A stretch of DNA of 23,462 bases from JBEKYD01 sp052325345 (lineage in GTDB: Bacteria > Acidobacteriota > Terriglobia > Bryobacterales > Bryobacteraceae). This document shows, one piece after another, positions 10,974-19,307 of the stretch. The number at the start of each line of letters is the position of its first letter. The stretch's first letter is position 1. The translations under genes and the position numbers were made by a program. The DNA is taken from assembly GCA_052325345.1 (NCBI GenBank), contig JBKQVG010000397.1:1-23462 (forward strand). The letters run 5' to 3'. The notes under the pieces are model-generated. The model worked only from the letters and a program-made list of their open reading frames with translations, was not told the DNA's origin and ran no database searches.

Positions 10974-11726
10974 ATGAAGTACCTGCTTTCCCTGGCTTCC
11001 CGCCCGGTTGTGACCCGTCTGGCCCAAGAGCGGACTCTGTGCGCGTTCGATTTCGATGGAACGCTTTCGCCCATTGCCGACCGTCCGGACCGGGCCGGCA
11101 TGCGTGTCCGAACTCGAAATCTGCTGCGCCGCCTGGCGGCGTTGTACCCATGTGTCATTATCTCCGGGCGCGCCCGAGCGGATGTTCTGGGCAAACTGAG
11201 CGGCGTCAATGTGGCCCGCGTGATTGGCAATCATGGCGCGGAAGCCGAAGCGACGCGAAAGTCGCACCGCCGGGTCGAGCGTTGGAAAGCCGTCCTGGAG
11301 CTTGAGCTTGGGCCCATGCCGGGGCTGTGGGTGGAAGACAAGGGTTACTCTCTCGCCGTGCATTACCGCCAATCCACCCAAAAAGCGGAGGCCCGCCGGC
11401 GAATCCTCGCAGCCACCCGGAGTCTGAAGCGCGTTCGTGTGTTTGGAGGTAAGCAGGTAGTGAACCTGGTAGCGGACGAAGCTCCCCATAAAGGAGACGC
11501 TTTGGCCGCTGAACGGGATCGCCTGGGGTGTAACTGGGTCTTGTACGTGGGCGATGACGAGAATGACGAGAATGCCTTCGCCTTGGGAGGTAATATCGTT
11601 CCCGTTCGAATCGGCCGGAAGCAGCGATCCCACGCCCGCTACTACCTGCGCACGCAGGCGGAAATCGACGAACTCCTCGATCTGTTGGTACGGCTGAGGA
11701 AGCCGAAACCCGTTGCTCCCGTGTAA
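10974..11726 (+). CDS. otsB: Trehalose-6-phosphate phosphatase (HAD family)
   Basis: 250-residue HAD-superfamily phosphatase predicted to remove phosphate from trehalose-6-phosphate. Motif I is FDFDGTLSPIA with nucleophile D26 and general acid D28. Motif II is VIISGRARADV, motif III has K173 in APHKGDAL, and motif IV is GDDENDENAF (193-202), close to the OtsB form GDDxTDExxF. NHGAE (86-90) matches the trehalose-phosphatase pattern. The matching synthase is present only as a relic just upstream, so trehalose-6-phosphate would have to come from a synthase elsewhere. Alternatively, the gene may have a changed role. It has no clear Shine-Dalgarno of its own, consistent with past coupling to a gene upstream. 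Confidence 0.88.
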   Translation: MKYLLSLASRPVVTRLAQERTLCAFDFDGTLSPIADRPDRAGMRVRTRNLLRRLAALYPCVIISGRARADVLGKLSGVNVARVIGNHGAEAEATRKSHRRVERWKAVLELELGPMPGLWVEDKGYSLAVHYRQSTQKAEARRRILAATRSLKRVRVFGGKQVVNLVADEAPHKGDALAAERDRLGCNWVLYVGDDENDENAFALGGNIVPVRIGRKQRSHARYYLRTQAEIDELLDLLVRLRKPKPVAPV

Positions 11727-11891
11727 AGCGCCGGAAGTCCGCCGCCCGGCCCTCCGACTTTGTCGGCACCGGCCGTGATTTGGATACAGGCCGCTTCCGT
11801 TTCTCATTTGCGAGGCTTTCTTACCGCATGGGTGGGCCGGACTCTTGTCGCCTTCAAAGTGAGATCCGGCATATTGAGCTTGGTTCGCAAG

Positions 11892-12413
11892 CTATCCTGA
11901 CTTTCGCACCGCTCCGCCCATGATTTCCAAGTTGAGACCGCTGCCTAAACCGAAACCCACCGCGCAGAGCGGAGGCATCAGCGCCACGGCAATCGCCACT
12001 CCGGGGAGCGCGGTCACGCCATCCCCTCCTCCCCGGCAGACCACGGCCGAGCCCGCTAGACCAAACAACAATGCGATCCCCAAGTCGAGCAGATTGGGAT
12101 TCGTCCGTGCCATGATTTCGGGCGTAGCGGAATGAAACGGCAACAGCCAAACCAGGAAACCCGAAAACCCGACTGAGACCGCGACGCTAACGAGAAGGTT
12201 GAGTACGGCCTTGATTCCCAGGTAGAGATCGCCCACGGCGAGCGCCAGTCCCGTCCCCATAATCGGTCCCATGAACGGCGCAATGAGCATGGCGCCGATA
12301 ATCACGGCCGGGCTGTTCTGGACCAATCCGAACGTCGCGATGCCGCCGGGGAAAAAGATCTCCAGCCAATAGCTCAGGCTGTCGATCGCGGCGGGGGTTG
12401 GCCAATGTCTCCA
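11892..12413 (-). pseudogene. Fragment of a DUF389 membrane protein (both ends missing)
   Basis: The frame between an in-frame TAA (12414-12416) and the stop at 11892 reads as the middle of a DUF389 (TIGR00341-like) membrane protein: LSYWLEIFFPGGIATFGLVQ, then NSPAVIIGAMLIAPFMGPIM, later TPEIMARTNPNLLDL and LPGVAIAVALMPPLCAVGF. Family members have an N-terminal cytoplasmic part and further membrane helices after the GGA motif. Here the frame ends at EIMGGAVRKSG, and no proper start lies before the first helix (the first candidate is a TTG at 12326, inside homology). Four to five membrane helices remain. It appears to be a deletion remnant, though a short expressed protein cannot be excluded. 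Confidence 0.65.
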
Positions 12414-12535
12414 TTAGGCGCGAGCCCGGCGGACACGCAAGGTATTCTCATGGAGTGAGGATGCCGCCGCGGAGTTACGATGGATCTTTATTGAAAACCC
12501 CGGATCGACGCGGCCAAGGGTGAGCGCGGGAACGC

Positions 12536-13717
12536 ATGGAACTCCATTTTCAAACCGGAGCGCTGCTGCTCTTGATCGCCGCCGTCGTCGCGATGCTGAC
12601 GCGCCGGCTTCGCCTCCCTTACAGCGTCGGCCTGGTAGCGGCGGGAATCATTCTCGCGATCCTGCCGTTCGCACCGAAGGTCAGTCTTACCAAAGACCTC
12701 ATCTTCACCGGGCTGCTGCCGCCGCTCCTTTTTGAAGCCGCGTTTTACATTCATTGGGAACAGTTGCGCCGCGACTTTTCCGTCATCGCCGTCCTGGCGA
12801 CACTCGGCGTCCTGCTCTCCGCGTGCGTGACCGCGACCGGGATGCACTTTCTGGCGCACTGGCAATGGCTCGGCGCGCTGGTGTTCGGCGCTCTCATCGC
12901 CGCGACCGACCCGGTTTCAGTCATCGCAACTTTCAAGGAAGCCAAAGCCCACGGCCGTTTGCTGGTGCTCATCGAGGCGGAGAGTCTTCTCAACGACGGC
13001 ACGGCCGCGGTTGCCTTCGGCGTGGTTGTCGCCATGGCTTCGGGCCAGCAGTTCACGTCGCTTGAAATCGTCGCAACGCTCTTGAAAGCGATCGGCGGCG
13101 GCATTCTTTGCGGCGGGACGGTGGCTCTTGGCGCGCTTCTGCTCGCCGGGCGAACGGACGATCATCTCGTTGAGATCACTTTCACCACCGTTGGCGCCTA
13201 TGGCTCGTTCCTGCTGGCGGACCACTTCGGCTGGTCCGGCGTGCTGGCGACCATCACGGCGGGCCTTTGCATGGGCAGGTTCAACTCGCGCAACGCGGTC
13301 TCGGAGCGAGGGAAGGAAGCCGTCCAGGCGTTCTGGGAATACGCCGCCTTCGTGGCGAACTCGCTGGTGTTCCTGCTGATCGGAATGCACGAAGCCCATC
13401 AAAATTTCGCGGCGATTTGGATTCCGGCGGTGCTTGCGATTGCGCTGGTGACGATGGGCCGGGCGGCGGCGATCTACTTCTGTTGCTTCATCTTTTCACG
13501 CTCCTCGCTTCGCGTCACGATGAAACATCAACTGGTCCTGTTCTGGGGCGGCCTAAGAGGAGCATTGGCGCTGGCTCTCGCCCTTGGACTTCCCCCTGAA
13601 GTCCCGCGGCGCGAAGACATCATTATCGTCAGCTTCGCTGTCGTTGCCTTTTCCGTCTTCGTGCAAGGTCTGACCATGGCGCCGTTTCTTCGCAGGATGG
13701 GAGAGATCCCGGGTTAA
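12536..13717 (+). CDS. Na+/H+ antiporter, CPA1 family
   Basis: 393-residue integral inner-membrane protein with about 11-12 hydrophobic helices, the normal layout for bacterial CPA1 exchangers (NhaP/NHE-like). Ion-binding motifs are visible: LLPPLLFEAAF (60-70), ATDPVSV with D125, and AESLLNDGTAAV with N153-D154, the conserved ND pair of electroneutral exchangers. GGLRGALALALAL near the end matches the conserved arginine helix (motif GGLRGA). Unlike many relatives it has no long C-terminal cytoplasmic tail, since it ends soon after the last helix (FLRRMGEIPG). Expected role is Na+ (or K+)/H+ exchange for pH and salt homeostasis. The ATG start has only a weak purine stretch before it. Confidence 0.9.
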   Translation: MELHFQTGALLLLIAAVVAMLTRRLRLPYSVGLVAAGIILAILPFAPKVSLTKDLIFTGLLPPLLFEAAFYIHWEQLRRDFSVIAVLATLGVLLSACVTATGMHFLAHWQWLGALVFGALIAATDPVSVIATFKEAKAHGRLLVLIEAESLLNDGTAAVAFGVVVAMASGQQFTSLEIVATLLKAIGGGILCGGTVALGALLLAGRTDDHLVEITFTTVGAYGSFLLADHFGWSGVLATITAGLCMGRFNSRNAVSERGKEAVQAFWEYAAFVANSLVFLLIGMHEAHQNFAAIWIPAVLAIALVTMGRAAAIYFCCFIFSRSSLRVTMKHQLVLFWGGLRGALALALALGLPPEVPRREDIIIVSFAVVAFSVFVQGLTMAPFLRRMGEIPG

Positions 13718-13729
13718 CCTTCGCGCAAG

Positions 13730-13743
13730 AGGCGCTCGCGCCT
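13730..13743. terminator. Short hairpin after the antiporter gene
   Basis: AGGCG-ctcg-CGCCT is a perfect GC-rich hairpin 12 bases past the antiporter stop, between two convergent genes. It has no T-run, so it would be at best a weak intrinsic terminator or an mRNA 3'-end stabiliser. Confidence 0.3.
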
Positions 13744-13904
13744 GCCTGAGAAATGCCCGACAGCTCCCCTGCCGGGTTATCCTGTTATGGATTGAAGCGG
13801 GCAGCGCATTCCTGGCATATTCCATGGGTGAATTCCACCTGCGAGTGTCAATTGCTTGCGACCGCCCACGCCCATTTTCCAGTAGACTCCCGCTAGCGCA
13901 AAGA

Positions 13905-14270
13905 TCAACCGGACTGCCCCGCGCAAAGAGAGAGCTCGCGGGTTGGGATGCGGAATTGGAGAGGACTCTCCATGATCCGGAACTCACGGCGTGAGAACGC
14001 CACGGCGAAACCGTACTGGCCGCGGCGCACGGCTCTCCCGGTCGCCACCAGGTTAAGTGGAGCGGTCTCATGGAACGGGCAGGCCCACTCAATCCCGATC
14101 TCCACTCTGGCGCCCGCACGGACATGATGTTCGTCGGGAGTGGCGACGAGAACGCCGCCGCTACTTAGATTTGTAGCTTGCCCGGTCCCGCATATGCACC
14201 GCTTGTTCTCGAAGCCGCGGTAACTCACATTAACCTCAACCGGATAGCGCACTCTTGATCGGCGTTCCAT
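13905..14270 (-). CDS. PilZ-domain protein
   Basis: 121-residue single-domain protein. It begins MERRSRVRYPVEVNVSY, with the arginine-rich c-di-GMP contact motif (RRSRVR), followed by NLSSGGVLV (34-42), equivalent to the second PilZ motif (D/N)xSxxG. Both halves of the binding signature are present, so c-di-GMP binding is plausible. The C-terminal tail after FRIMES is short and has no output domain. PilZ-only proteins act as adaptors that bind partners when loaded with c-di-GMP. AGGAGG (complement of 14282-14287) lies 11 bases before the ATG. No GGDEF or EAL gene is nearby in the window. Confidence 0.85.
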   Translation of the reverse strand: MERRSRVRYPVEVNVSYRGFENKRCICGTGQATNLSSGGVLVATPDEHHVRAGARVEIGIEWACPFHETAPLNLVATGRAVRRGQYGFAVAFSRREFRIMESPLQFRIPTRELSLCAGQSG

Positions 14271-14373
14271 CTTGATTGTATCCTCCTGTTAGCGTCTTTC
14301 TGCGATGTCTCTTGCCAAAGCGAAGCCCGCCCTGGCGCCGCCGCAACTTGGCGAGCTCGCTTGACGGCCGGAG

Positions 14374-15750
14374 TTACTCAGCCGGTCGAATATTCTGATT
14401 CACCCGGAAAAAGTTGTTGGGGTCGTACTTCTCCTTAATTGCGGCCAGGTGCGGATAGTTGTCCCGATAGGTGGATTGCACGCGCGCCTGACCCTCTTCC
14501 ATCATGAAGTTTACGTACGCGCCACCCGCCGAATAAGGATGCAGGGCCTCCCAATAGTCTCTGCACCAGGTTGTAATCGCTGCGCTGTTGGCGGGGTCGG
14601 GGTCCACCCCCACGATTACTTCGGCGAACAGCGCTTCGCGGAAGCTGTACGCAGTGTCCTTTTTGCCGACGCGCTGTGCCGCTCCATTGACGGGATAGAG
14701 GTGCATCGTAGAGAGGGTCGTCGGGATCTTCGACCCGTGTTCGACGTGCCGGGCAATCGCATCGTCGCTCAACTCCGTGAAATTGTCCGCCCGCCAATAC
14801 CAATGCAAACCCGGAACGAACAGTGCGTCGAAAAGGCTCTGCACGGCCGGAAATGGCGCGGGCCCGACATGGTCAAGCAATGGGTGTCCTACCGCTCGCA
14901 TCGGTTTGAGCGCGAGTTCCGTCTTTTCAGCGGACGCTGTGCAACACCACACCACTCCACATACTTTCTTGAGGTGGAGATGGCCGGGAAACAGGGGAAC
15001 GGGCGGGATGACAAGGAAGGCAAAAAAACCGCTTACATCCTCCGGAGCGCTCTGGATGAAGTCCCGATACGCGCTGAGGACGGCCCCAGCCTCTTCGAGC
15101 GGCCAGAACGTCGGACCGAACTGGACCGTCTTTACCGGATGCAGCTTGAATTCGAACGAAGTTACTACTCCGAAATTGCCGCCACCGCCGCGCACTGCCC
15201 AAAAGAGGTCCGGATTCTCGTCTTTACTCGCCGTAACGAAGGTCCCGTCGGCCAGGACCATGTCCACGGAGAGCAGATTGTCGATCGTCAACCCATACTG
15301 GCGGGTCAGATAACCGATACCTCCTCCCAGCGTAAGACCGGCAACTCCAGTGGTGCTGATGAAGCCGCCCGGCACGGCCATGCCGAAGGCGTGCGTTGCG
15401 TGATCCAGATCGCCCCAAACGCAACCCGCCTCAACGCGGACCTTTTTGGCCGCGGGGTCCACGCGGATGCCCTTCATTGGCGAAAGATCGATCACCAGGC
15501 CTCCGTCACAGGTTCCGAGGCCGGCCCCGCTATGGCCGCCACCGCGAATCGCGGTCAACAGGTTATTCTCCCTTCCAAATGCGACCGCCGCCATGACGTC
15601 CGCGGCGTCCCTGCAACGCGCAATCAGAAGCGGGCGCTTATCGATCATCGCGTTGTAGACTTTGCGCGCGGACTCATACCCGGCATCCGCGGGCTGGATA
15701 AGCTGCCCGCGCAAGGAACTCTTCAACCCCTCGATAGATTGTTCCGTCAT
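14374..15750 (-). CDS. FAD-binding oxidoreductase, berberine-bridge (BBE) type
   Basis: 458-residue flavoenzyme of the PCMH/VAO superfamily. The FAD-binding domain includes IRGGGHSGAG, where H73 is the expected covalent 8-alpha FAD link, and PGGFISTTGVAGLTLGGGIG around 127-146. The C-terminal BBE domain is seen as YVNFMMEEG and YDPNNFFRVNQNIRP. Bicovalent family members have a cysteine where this protein has I131, so FAD is probably held by one bond only. The natural substrate (sugar, polyphenol or other) is not predictable. The ATG at 15750 has GGGGAGA about 5-6 bases upstream and fits homologue starts better than the open frame up to 15822. No signal peptide is seen. Confidence 0.9.
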   Translation of the reverse strand: MTEQSIEGLKSSLRGQLIQPADAGYESARKVYNAMIDKRPLLIARCRDAADVMAAVAFGRENNLLTAIRGGGHSGAGLGTCDGGLVIDLSPMKGIRVDPAAKKVRVEAGCVWGDLDHATHAFGMAVPGGFISTTGVAGLTLGGGIGYLTRQYGLTIDNLLSVDMVLADGTFVTASKDENPDLFWAVRGGGGNFGVVTSFEFKLHPVKTVQFGPTFWPLEEAGAVLSAYRDFIQSAPEDVSGFFAFLVIPPVPLFPGHLHLKKVCGVVWCCTASAEKTELALKPMRAVGHPLLDHVGPAPFPAVQSLFDALFVPGLHWYWRADNFTELSDDAIARHVEHGSKIPTTLSTMHLYPVNGAAQRVGKKDTAYSFREALFAEVIVGVDPDPANSAAITTWCRDYWEALHPYSAGGAYVNFMMEEGQARVQSTYRDNYPHLAAIKEKYDPNNFFRVNQNIRPAE

Positions 15751-16018
15751 AGATTTCTCCCCATGTGATGTTTGGTCCCCTTCAAACGAGCCCGGCATCA
15801 TACAAGACTCCAATGCGGGCAATGGTCAGAAAGGCTGTAGTTGACCGGGGAAGCCGGCGTGAGCCGTTCCCCATCAGCCGGGGCCTGCTGGGCCCAAGCC
15901 TGGGAGTTTCCTCCCGGTTCCAGCCTTACAGACTCAAGTCTACGCCCCGAGCGGCTCCTGGGAAACCTCGTATTATCCCGAGGGGCGGAAGCCGCAAACC
16001 GGAAGGTTTCCGCGCGGG
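15751..16018. other. Gene-free divergent region
   Basis: 268 bases between the divergent oxidoreductase and sensor kinase genes. No convincing reading frame is seen. It holds a few GC-rich inverted repeats, for example CCTCG (15966-15970) pairing with CGAGG (15979-15983) around an AT-rich loop. Both divergent promoters should lie here, but no clear -35/-10 pair was found. Confidence 0.4.
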
Positions 16019-17512
16019 ATGGCGTCGTATATCATGAGGATTGCAGGGCGCATACGGTTGAATCGGGCAGAAACGACCATGGCGGCTTCCTCGTCATCTC
16101 GTAAGCATTCGCCAGTGGAACCCGAGCGATCTGGAACATTACCGCCCGCGGCGTTCCACTCTCCGCGAGCCAGGGGCAGGAAGCTGCCACTGCTGGTCTT
16201 GCGCCTCGCGATGTCGGCCAGCTCGATCGTGGCGATTTTGGCGGTCTGTCTGAAGCTGCCCAGCGTGGATCACGCGACGGTGGCGCTGCTGATGGTGGCG
16301 GCCATCGTTGGCATTGCGAGCCTGTGGGGCGAGCCGGAGGCCCTAACCGGAGCGCTTATCGGGGGCATGGGCTTCTTGTATTATTTCTTGCCTCCTCGCG
16401 GATTTGGCGTCGCAAATCCCGAACACGTGGTTGCCTTGGCGGTATTCCTGCTCGTGGCCATCGTCATCGCTCAACATGCCGCGCGCTCCAAGCGGCTCAT
16501 GGCTCAGAGGAACAAGTTGCTGAATCTCTCTCTGGACCCGCTGTGTATCTGCGACCTCAATGGAAACTTCCAAAGCGCTAACGAGGCGATGGTGGAGTTG
16601 CTGGGATGGTCGGAGCGGGAATTGCGCTCCCGGCCACTCCGCGAGCTTGTACACCGGGACGATCGAGATCGAACCGAAGCGGCGTACAAGGAGCTGTCCG
16701 AAGACCGTTCGGTCGTCGACTTCGAAAATCGTTACCGAACCAAAGCCGGCGGCTGGCGTTGGCTGCACTGGAGAATCGCGCTGGACGCCGCCGGCAAACC
16801 CTCCGTGTCCGCCGCGGCGCGCGATGTCACCGAAGAGAAATTGGTCCAGGAACAGCTTCGCCATCTTGCCGCCCAACTGATGACGGCGCAGGAGGAGGAG
16901 CGTCGGCGGATTGCCAGGGAGTTGCATGACGACGTTACCCAGCGGCTCGCCACTTTCGGAATCGAGCTGGGCTTGCTGAAGCGGACTCACAGTGGTGTCG
17001 AGGTGTTGGATCGCCTACAAGCGGGAATTCTCAAACTTTCCGAGGATCTTCGATTACTCTCCCATTCGCTTCACCCCAGCATTCTGGAACACTCGGACTT
17101 GGCCGCCACGCTGGAGATGCACTGCCGCGAGTTCACGAAACAGCACGGTATCGCGGCGAGTTTTACGGCGCGTGAAGTACCCGATGAAATTCCGCGCCCG
17201 GTTGCGGTGACCCTATACCGCATCGCGCAAGAATCCCTCCGGAACGTTGCCCAGCACTCGGGCGCGACCGCGGCCAGTGTCGCGCTGGCGGGAGAGGGTG
17301 GAACCCGGTTGTCTCTGTTTATCATCGACAATGGCAAGGGGTTTGATGCCAAAACGGCGAAGACCAGCTCGGGCCTGGGGCTTTTAAGTATCGAGGAACG
17401 GGCGCGCGCCATCGGGGCCTCGGTTGCCATCGATTCGATGCCGGGCGCGGGAACCCGTCTCAGCGTTCAAGTACCCTTGACGATGACGAAGGCAAAGGCG
17501 AATGAAGCATAG
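16019..17512 (+). CDS. Sensor histidine kinase (DUF4118-PAS-HisKA_3-HATPase)
   Basis: 497-residue membrane sensor kinase. Four closely spaced membrane helices (about 56-152) form a DUF4118 (KdpD-like) module ending FLPPRGFGVANPEHVVALAV. A PAS domain follows (about 165-275: LDPLCICDLNGNFQSANEAM, then GWRWLHWRIALDAAG). The HisKA_3 dimerisation domain has phospho-acceptor H303 in RRRIARELHDDVTQRL. The HATPase domain shows the N box in ESLRNVAQHSGA and the G1 box DNGKGFD. The gene overlaps the next one, a NarL-type regulator, by 11 bases, making a standard two-component pair. The start is uncertain: ATG codons at 16019, 16034 and 16079 all precede the first helix and none has a good Shine-Dalgarno. 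The signal sensed is not evident. Confidence 0.92.
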   Translation: MASYIMRIAGRIRLNRAETTMAASSSSRKHSPVEPERSGTLPPAAFHSPRARGRKLPLLVLRLAMSASSIVAILAVCLKLPSVDHATVALLMVAAIVGIASLWGEPEALTGALIGGMGFLYYFLPPRGFGVANPEHVVALAVFLLVAIVIAQHAARSKRLMAQRNKLLNLSLDPLCICDLNGNFQSANEAMVELLGWSERELRSRPLRELVHRDDRDRTEAAYKELSEDRSVVDFENRYRTKAGGWRWLHWRIALDAAGKPSVSAAARDVTEEKLVQEQLRHLAAQLMTAQEEERRRIARELHDDVTQRLATFGIELGLLKRTHSGVEVLDRLQAGILKLSEDLRLLSHSLHPSILEHSDLAATLEMHCREFTKQHGIAASFTAREVPDEIPRPVAVTLYRIAQESLRNVAQHSGATAASVALAGEGGTRLSLFIIDNGKGFDAKTAKTSSGLGLLSIEERARAIGASVAIDSMPGAGTRLSVQVPLTMTKAKANEA

Positions 17513-18146
17513 AATCGTACTTGCCGACGATCATGAGATCGTGCTGGACGGGTTATGCCGGATACTGGAGCCGGAGTTCGAAATTGTGGCCACCGCCGCG
17601 GATGGCAGGGAGCTTGTCGCGGAAATTGAGAGACTCCAGCCTGAGGCGGCGGTAGCGGACATTTCGATGCCGCTGCTGAACGGACTTGAGGCGCTCCGCC
17701 AGTGCAAGAGCGCACACTTCCGCACACGGTTCGTTTTCCTGACCGCCAGCCTGGACGTGGCATTGGCCACGCAGGCCTTCCGGCTGGGAGCTTCGGGCTA
17801 CGTGCTGAAGCATGCCGCCGCCGAGGAATTGGTCGTGGCGATCCGCGAGGCCCTCGCGGGCCGCACCTACATCACACCCCGCATCGCAAGCGAGGTGCTG
17901 CAGAACCTGATGAGTCACTCCGCCGACAGCGCCAAAGAGGGGAGTGGATTGACGGGCCGCGAGCGGCAGGTTCTGCAACTGCTGGCCGAGGGCAAGATCG
18001 TTAAGGAGATTGCGGCGATCCTGGGTGTTTCTCCTCGAACCGTGGAGTTCCACAAGAACAACATCGTGGCAAAGACCGGGTTTCGTACCACGGCGGAGTT
18101 GGCCCGCTTCGCCGTTCGCAGCGGCCTAGTATCCGATGCAGGTTAA
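17502..18146 (+). CDS. NarL/FixJ-type response regulator
   Basis: 214-residue regulator with a receiver domain (D9/D10, phospho-acceptor D53 in VADISMP, T81, K103) and a C-terminal LuxR-type helix-turn-helix. The latter is seen as LTGRERQVLQLLAEGKIVKE, then IAAILGVSPRTVEFHKNNI (about 147-190). It overlaps the kinase gene by 11 bases, so it is almost certainly the kinase's cognate partner and translationally coupled to it. It would bind DNA as a dimer when phosphorylated. The target genes are not known; the BON-domain protein gene and the receiver-only gene downstream are candidates by position only. The receiver resembles the one encoded next at 18226. Confidence 0.94.
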   Translation: MKHRIVLADDHEIVLDGLCRILEPEFEIVATAADGRELVAEIERLQPEAAVADISMPLLNGLEALRQCKSAHFRTRFVFLTASLDVALATQAFRLGASGYVLKHAAAEELVVAIREALAGRTYITPRIASEVLQNLMSHSADSAKEGSGLTGRERQVLQLLAEGKIVKEIAAILGVSPRTVEFHKNNIVAKTGFRTTAELARFAVRSGLVSDAG

Positions 18147-18160
18147 AAACACTTCCAAAA

Positions 18161-18178
18161 CCTCGTGAATCTACGAGG
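18161..18178. terminator. Hairpin between the NarL regulator and the receiver-only gene
   Basis: CCTCGT (18161-18166) pairs exactly with ACGAGG (18173-18178) around the loop gaatct, 14 bases past the regulator's stop. On the + strand no T-run follows, so it is not a classic terminator in the direction of the operon; on the - strand it is followed by TTTT. It may limit read-through into, or stabilise the mRNA before, the next gene. Confidence 0.35.
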
Positions 18179-18225
18179 GCCCCTCCAAACCGCCTGTTGA
18201 TACGCTTGGATCGGGAGGCGATAGG

Positions 18226-18630
18226 GTGACAGCGGAAGAAAAGAAGCCGACCGCCATTATCGCCGACGACCACGCAACTGTACATGCTTTGCTTCGCCGG
18301 GTACTGGAGCCCGAGTTCGAGGTTGTGAAAAGCGTACTTGACGGAGAGGCGTTGTGCGACGCGACGCTGCGTCTGGGCCCGGACCTGATTGTAGTGGACG
18401 TGGTAATGCCGGTGTTGGATGGCATCGAAGCGGTTAAGCGGCTCAAGGCGCGGTCGTCAACAGTCGTGGTCGTCTTCGTCAGTACGGACGCAGCGGAGGA
18501 AAACGTGCAACGAGCCCTCAAGACTGGCGCCCTCGCGTTTGTCCGGAAAGCATCCGCCGCCGAGGACTTGCTACCGGCGGCGCGCGCCGCTCTACAAGGG
18601 CGGCGATTCGTCTCCGGCAGTCCGGGCTGA
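18226..18630 (+). CDS. Receiver-only (stand-alone REC) response regulator
   Basis: 134-residue protein that is only a receiver domain: acidic pair D14/D15 in IIADDH, phospho-acceptor D58 in VVDVVMP, the T/S position in FVSTDA and the conserved lysine in VRKAS. There is no output domain after it. It is a clear paralogue of the upstream NarL-type receiver, as both have ADDH and LEPEFE(I/V)V in the same places. The GTG start at 18226 is well supported by GGGAGG (18213-18218) 7 bases upstream. Such proteins can act as phosphate sinks, as phosphorelay steps or by protein binding. It lies 79 bases after the regulator, likely in the same transcript, with a hairpin between. Confidence 0.85.
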   Translation: MTAEEKKPTAIIADDHATVHALLRRVLEPEFEVVKSVLDGEALCDATLRLGPDLIVVDVVMPVLDGIEAVKRLKARSSTVVVVFVSTDAAEENVQRALKTGALAFVRKASAAEDLLPAARAALQGRRFVSGSPG

Positions 18631-18690
18631 CCCGGCCCGGCGGCGAAGACACAGTAGCAGTAGACGATATATTTTGACTGAGGTGATTCG

Positions 18691-19212
18691 ATGAATAGAA
18701 AACTGTTTGTTCCAAGTTTGATTGTCCTGGCGGCAACAACTCTTGTCGCCCAAGCGCCCCCGGCCGGCGCGGAGCACATCTCGAAGGAAGTCCGTCACGA
18801 GTTGGTCATGTTGCCGTACTATAACGTCTTCGACAACCTAGCCTACCGGGTGGAGGGATCGAAGGTGACGTTGTTGGGGCAGGTGACGCGGCCGACGCTC
18901 AAGAGCGACGCCGAGAATGTGGTCAAGAGGATCGAGGGCGTGGAAAGCGTGGATAACCAGATCGAGGTGCTGCCGCTTTCGTCCAACGACGACCGCATCC
19001 GCATGGACACCTATCGCGCCATCTTTTCGAAGGCGCCGCTGCAACGCTATCAGTTGAGCGCCGTGCCGCCGGTCCATATCATCGTCAAGAACGGGAACAT
19101 CACGCTGGAAGGCGTGGTGGCCAACGAGGGCGACAAAAACCTGACGGGGCTCGCCGCCAATGGCGTGCACGGGGCGTTCAGCGTGCAAAACAATCTGCGC
19201 GTTGAAAAATGA
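18691..19212 (+). CDS. Exported BON-domain protein
   Basis: 173-residue protein with a typical signal peptide (MNRKLFVPSLIVLAATTLVA, cleavage near AGA-EH). Two BON-type alpha/beta repeats follow. The first has AYRVEGSKVTLLGQVTRPTL and VVKRIEGVESVDNQIEVLP. The second has PPVHIIVKNGNITLEGVVAN and GVHGAFSVQNNLRVE. BON domains (OsmY-like) are periplasmic and linked to envelope stress and phospholipid contact. GAGGTGA (18680-18686) precedes the ATG by 4 bases. It lies downstream of the two-component block on the same strand, so envelope-stress control by that system is possible but not shown. Confidence 0.9.
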   Translation: MNRKLFVPSLIVLAATTLVAQAPPAGAEHISKEVRHELVMLPYYNVFDNLAYRVEGSKVTLLGQVTRPTLKSDAENVVKRIEGVESVDNQIEVLPLSSNDDRIRMDTYRAIFSKAPLQRYQLSAVPPVHIIVKNGNITLEGVVANEGDKNLTGLAANGVHGAFSVQNNLRVEK

Positions 19213-19255
19213 TTCGATTCACGACGCGAAGCCCGGCCCCTGGAGTGGGAAAACG

Positions 19256-19268
19256 CCTGCTCCGCAGG
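19256..19268. terminator. Hairpin between convergent BON and DUF481 genes
   Basis: CCTGC-tcc-GCAGG is followed by attt on the + strand. It sits 44 bases after the BON gene and about 40 bases from the DUF481 stop. It is a possible weak bidirectional terminator. Confidence 0.3.
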
Positions 19269-19307
19269 ATTTCCGCGAGCACGTCCGCGACTACGGCGTT
19301 CGCTAAT

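Noticed and set aside
14449..15768. Long + strand frame (439 codons) opposite the BBE oxidoreductase
   Set aside because: The minus strand encodes an unmistakable flavoenzyme over the whole length; the plus frame has no domain character.
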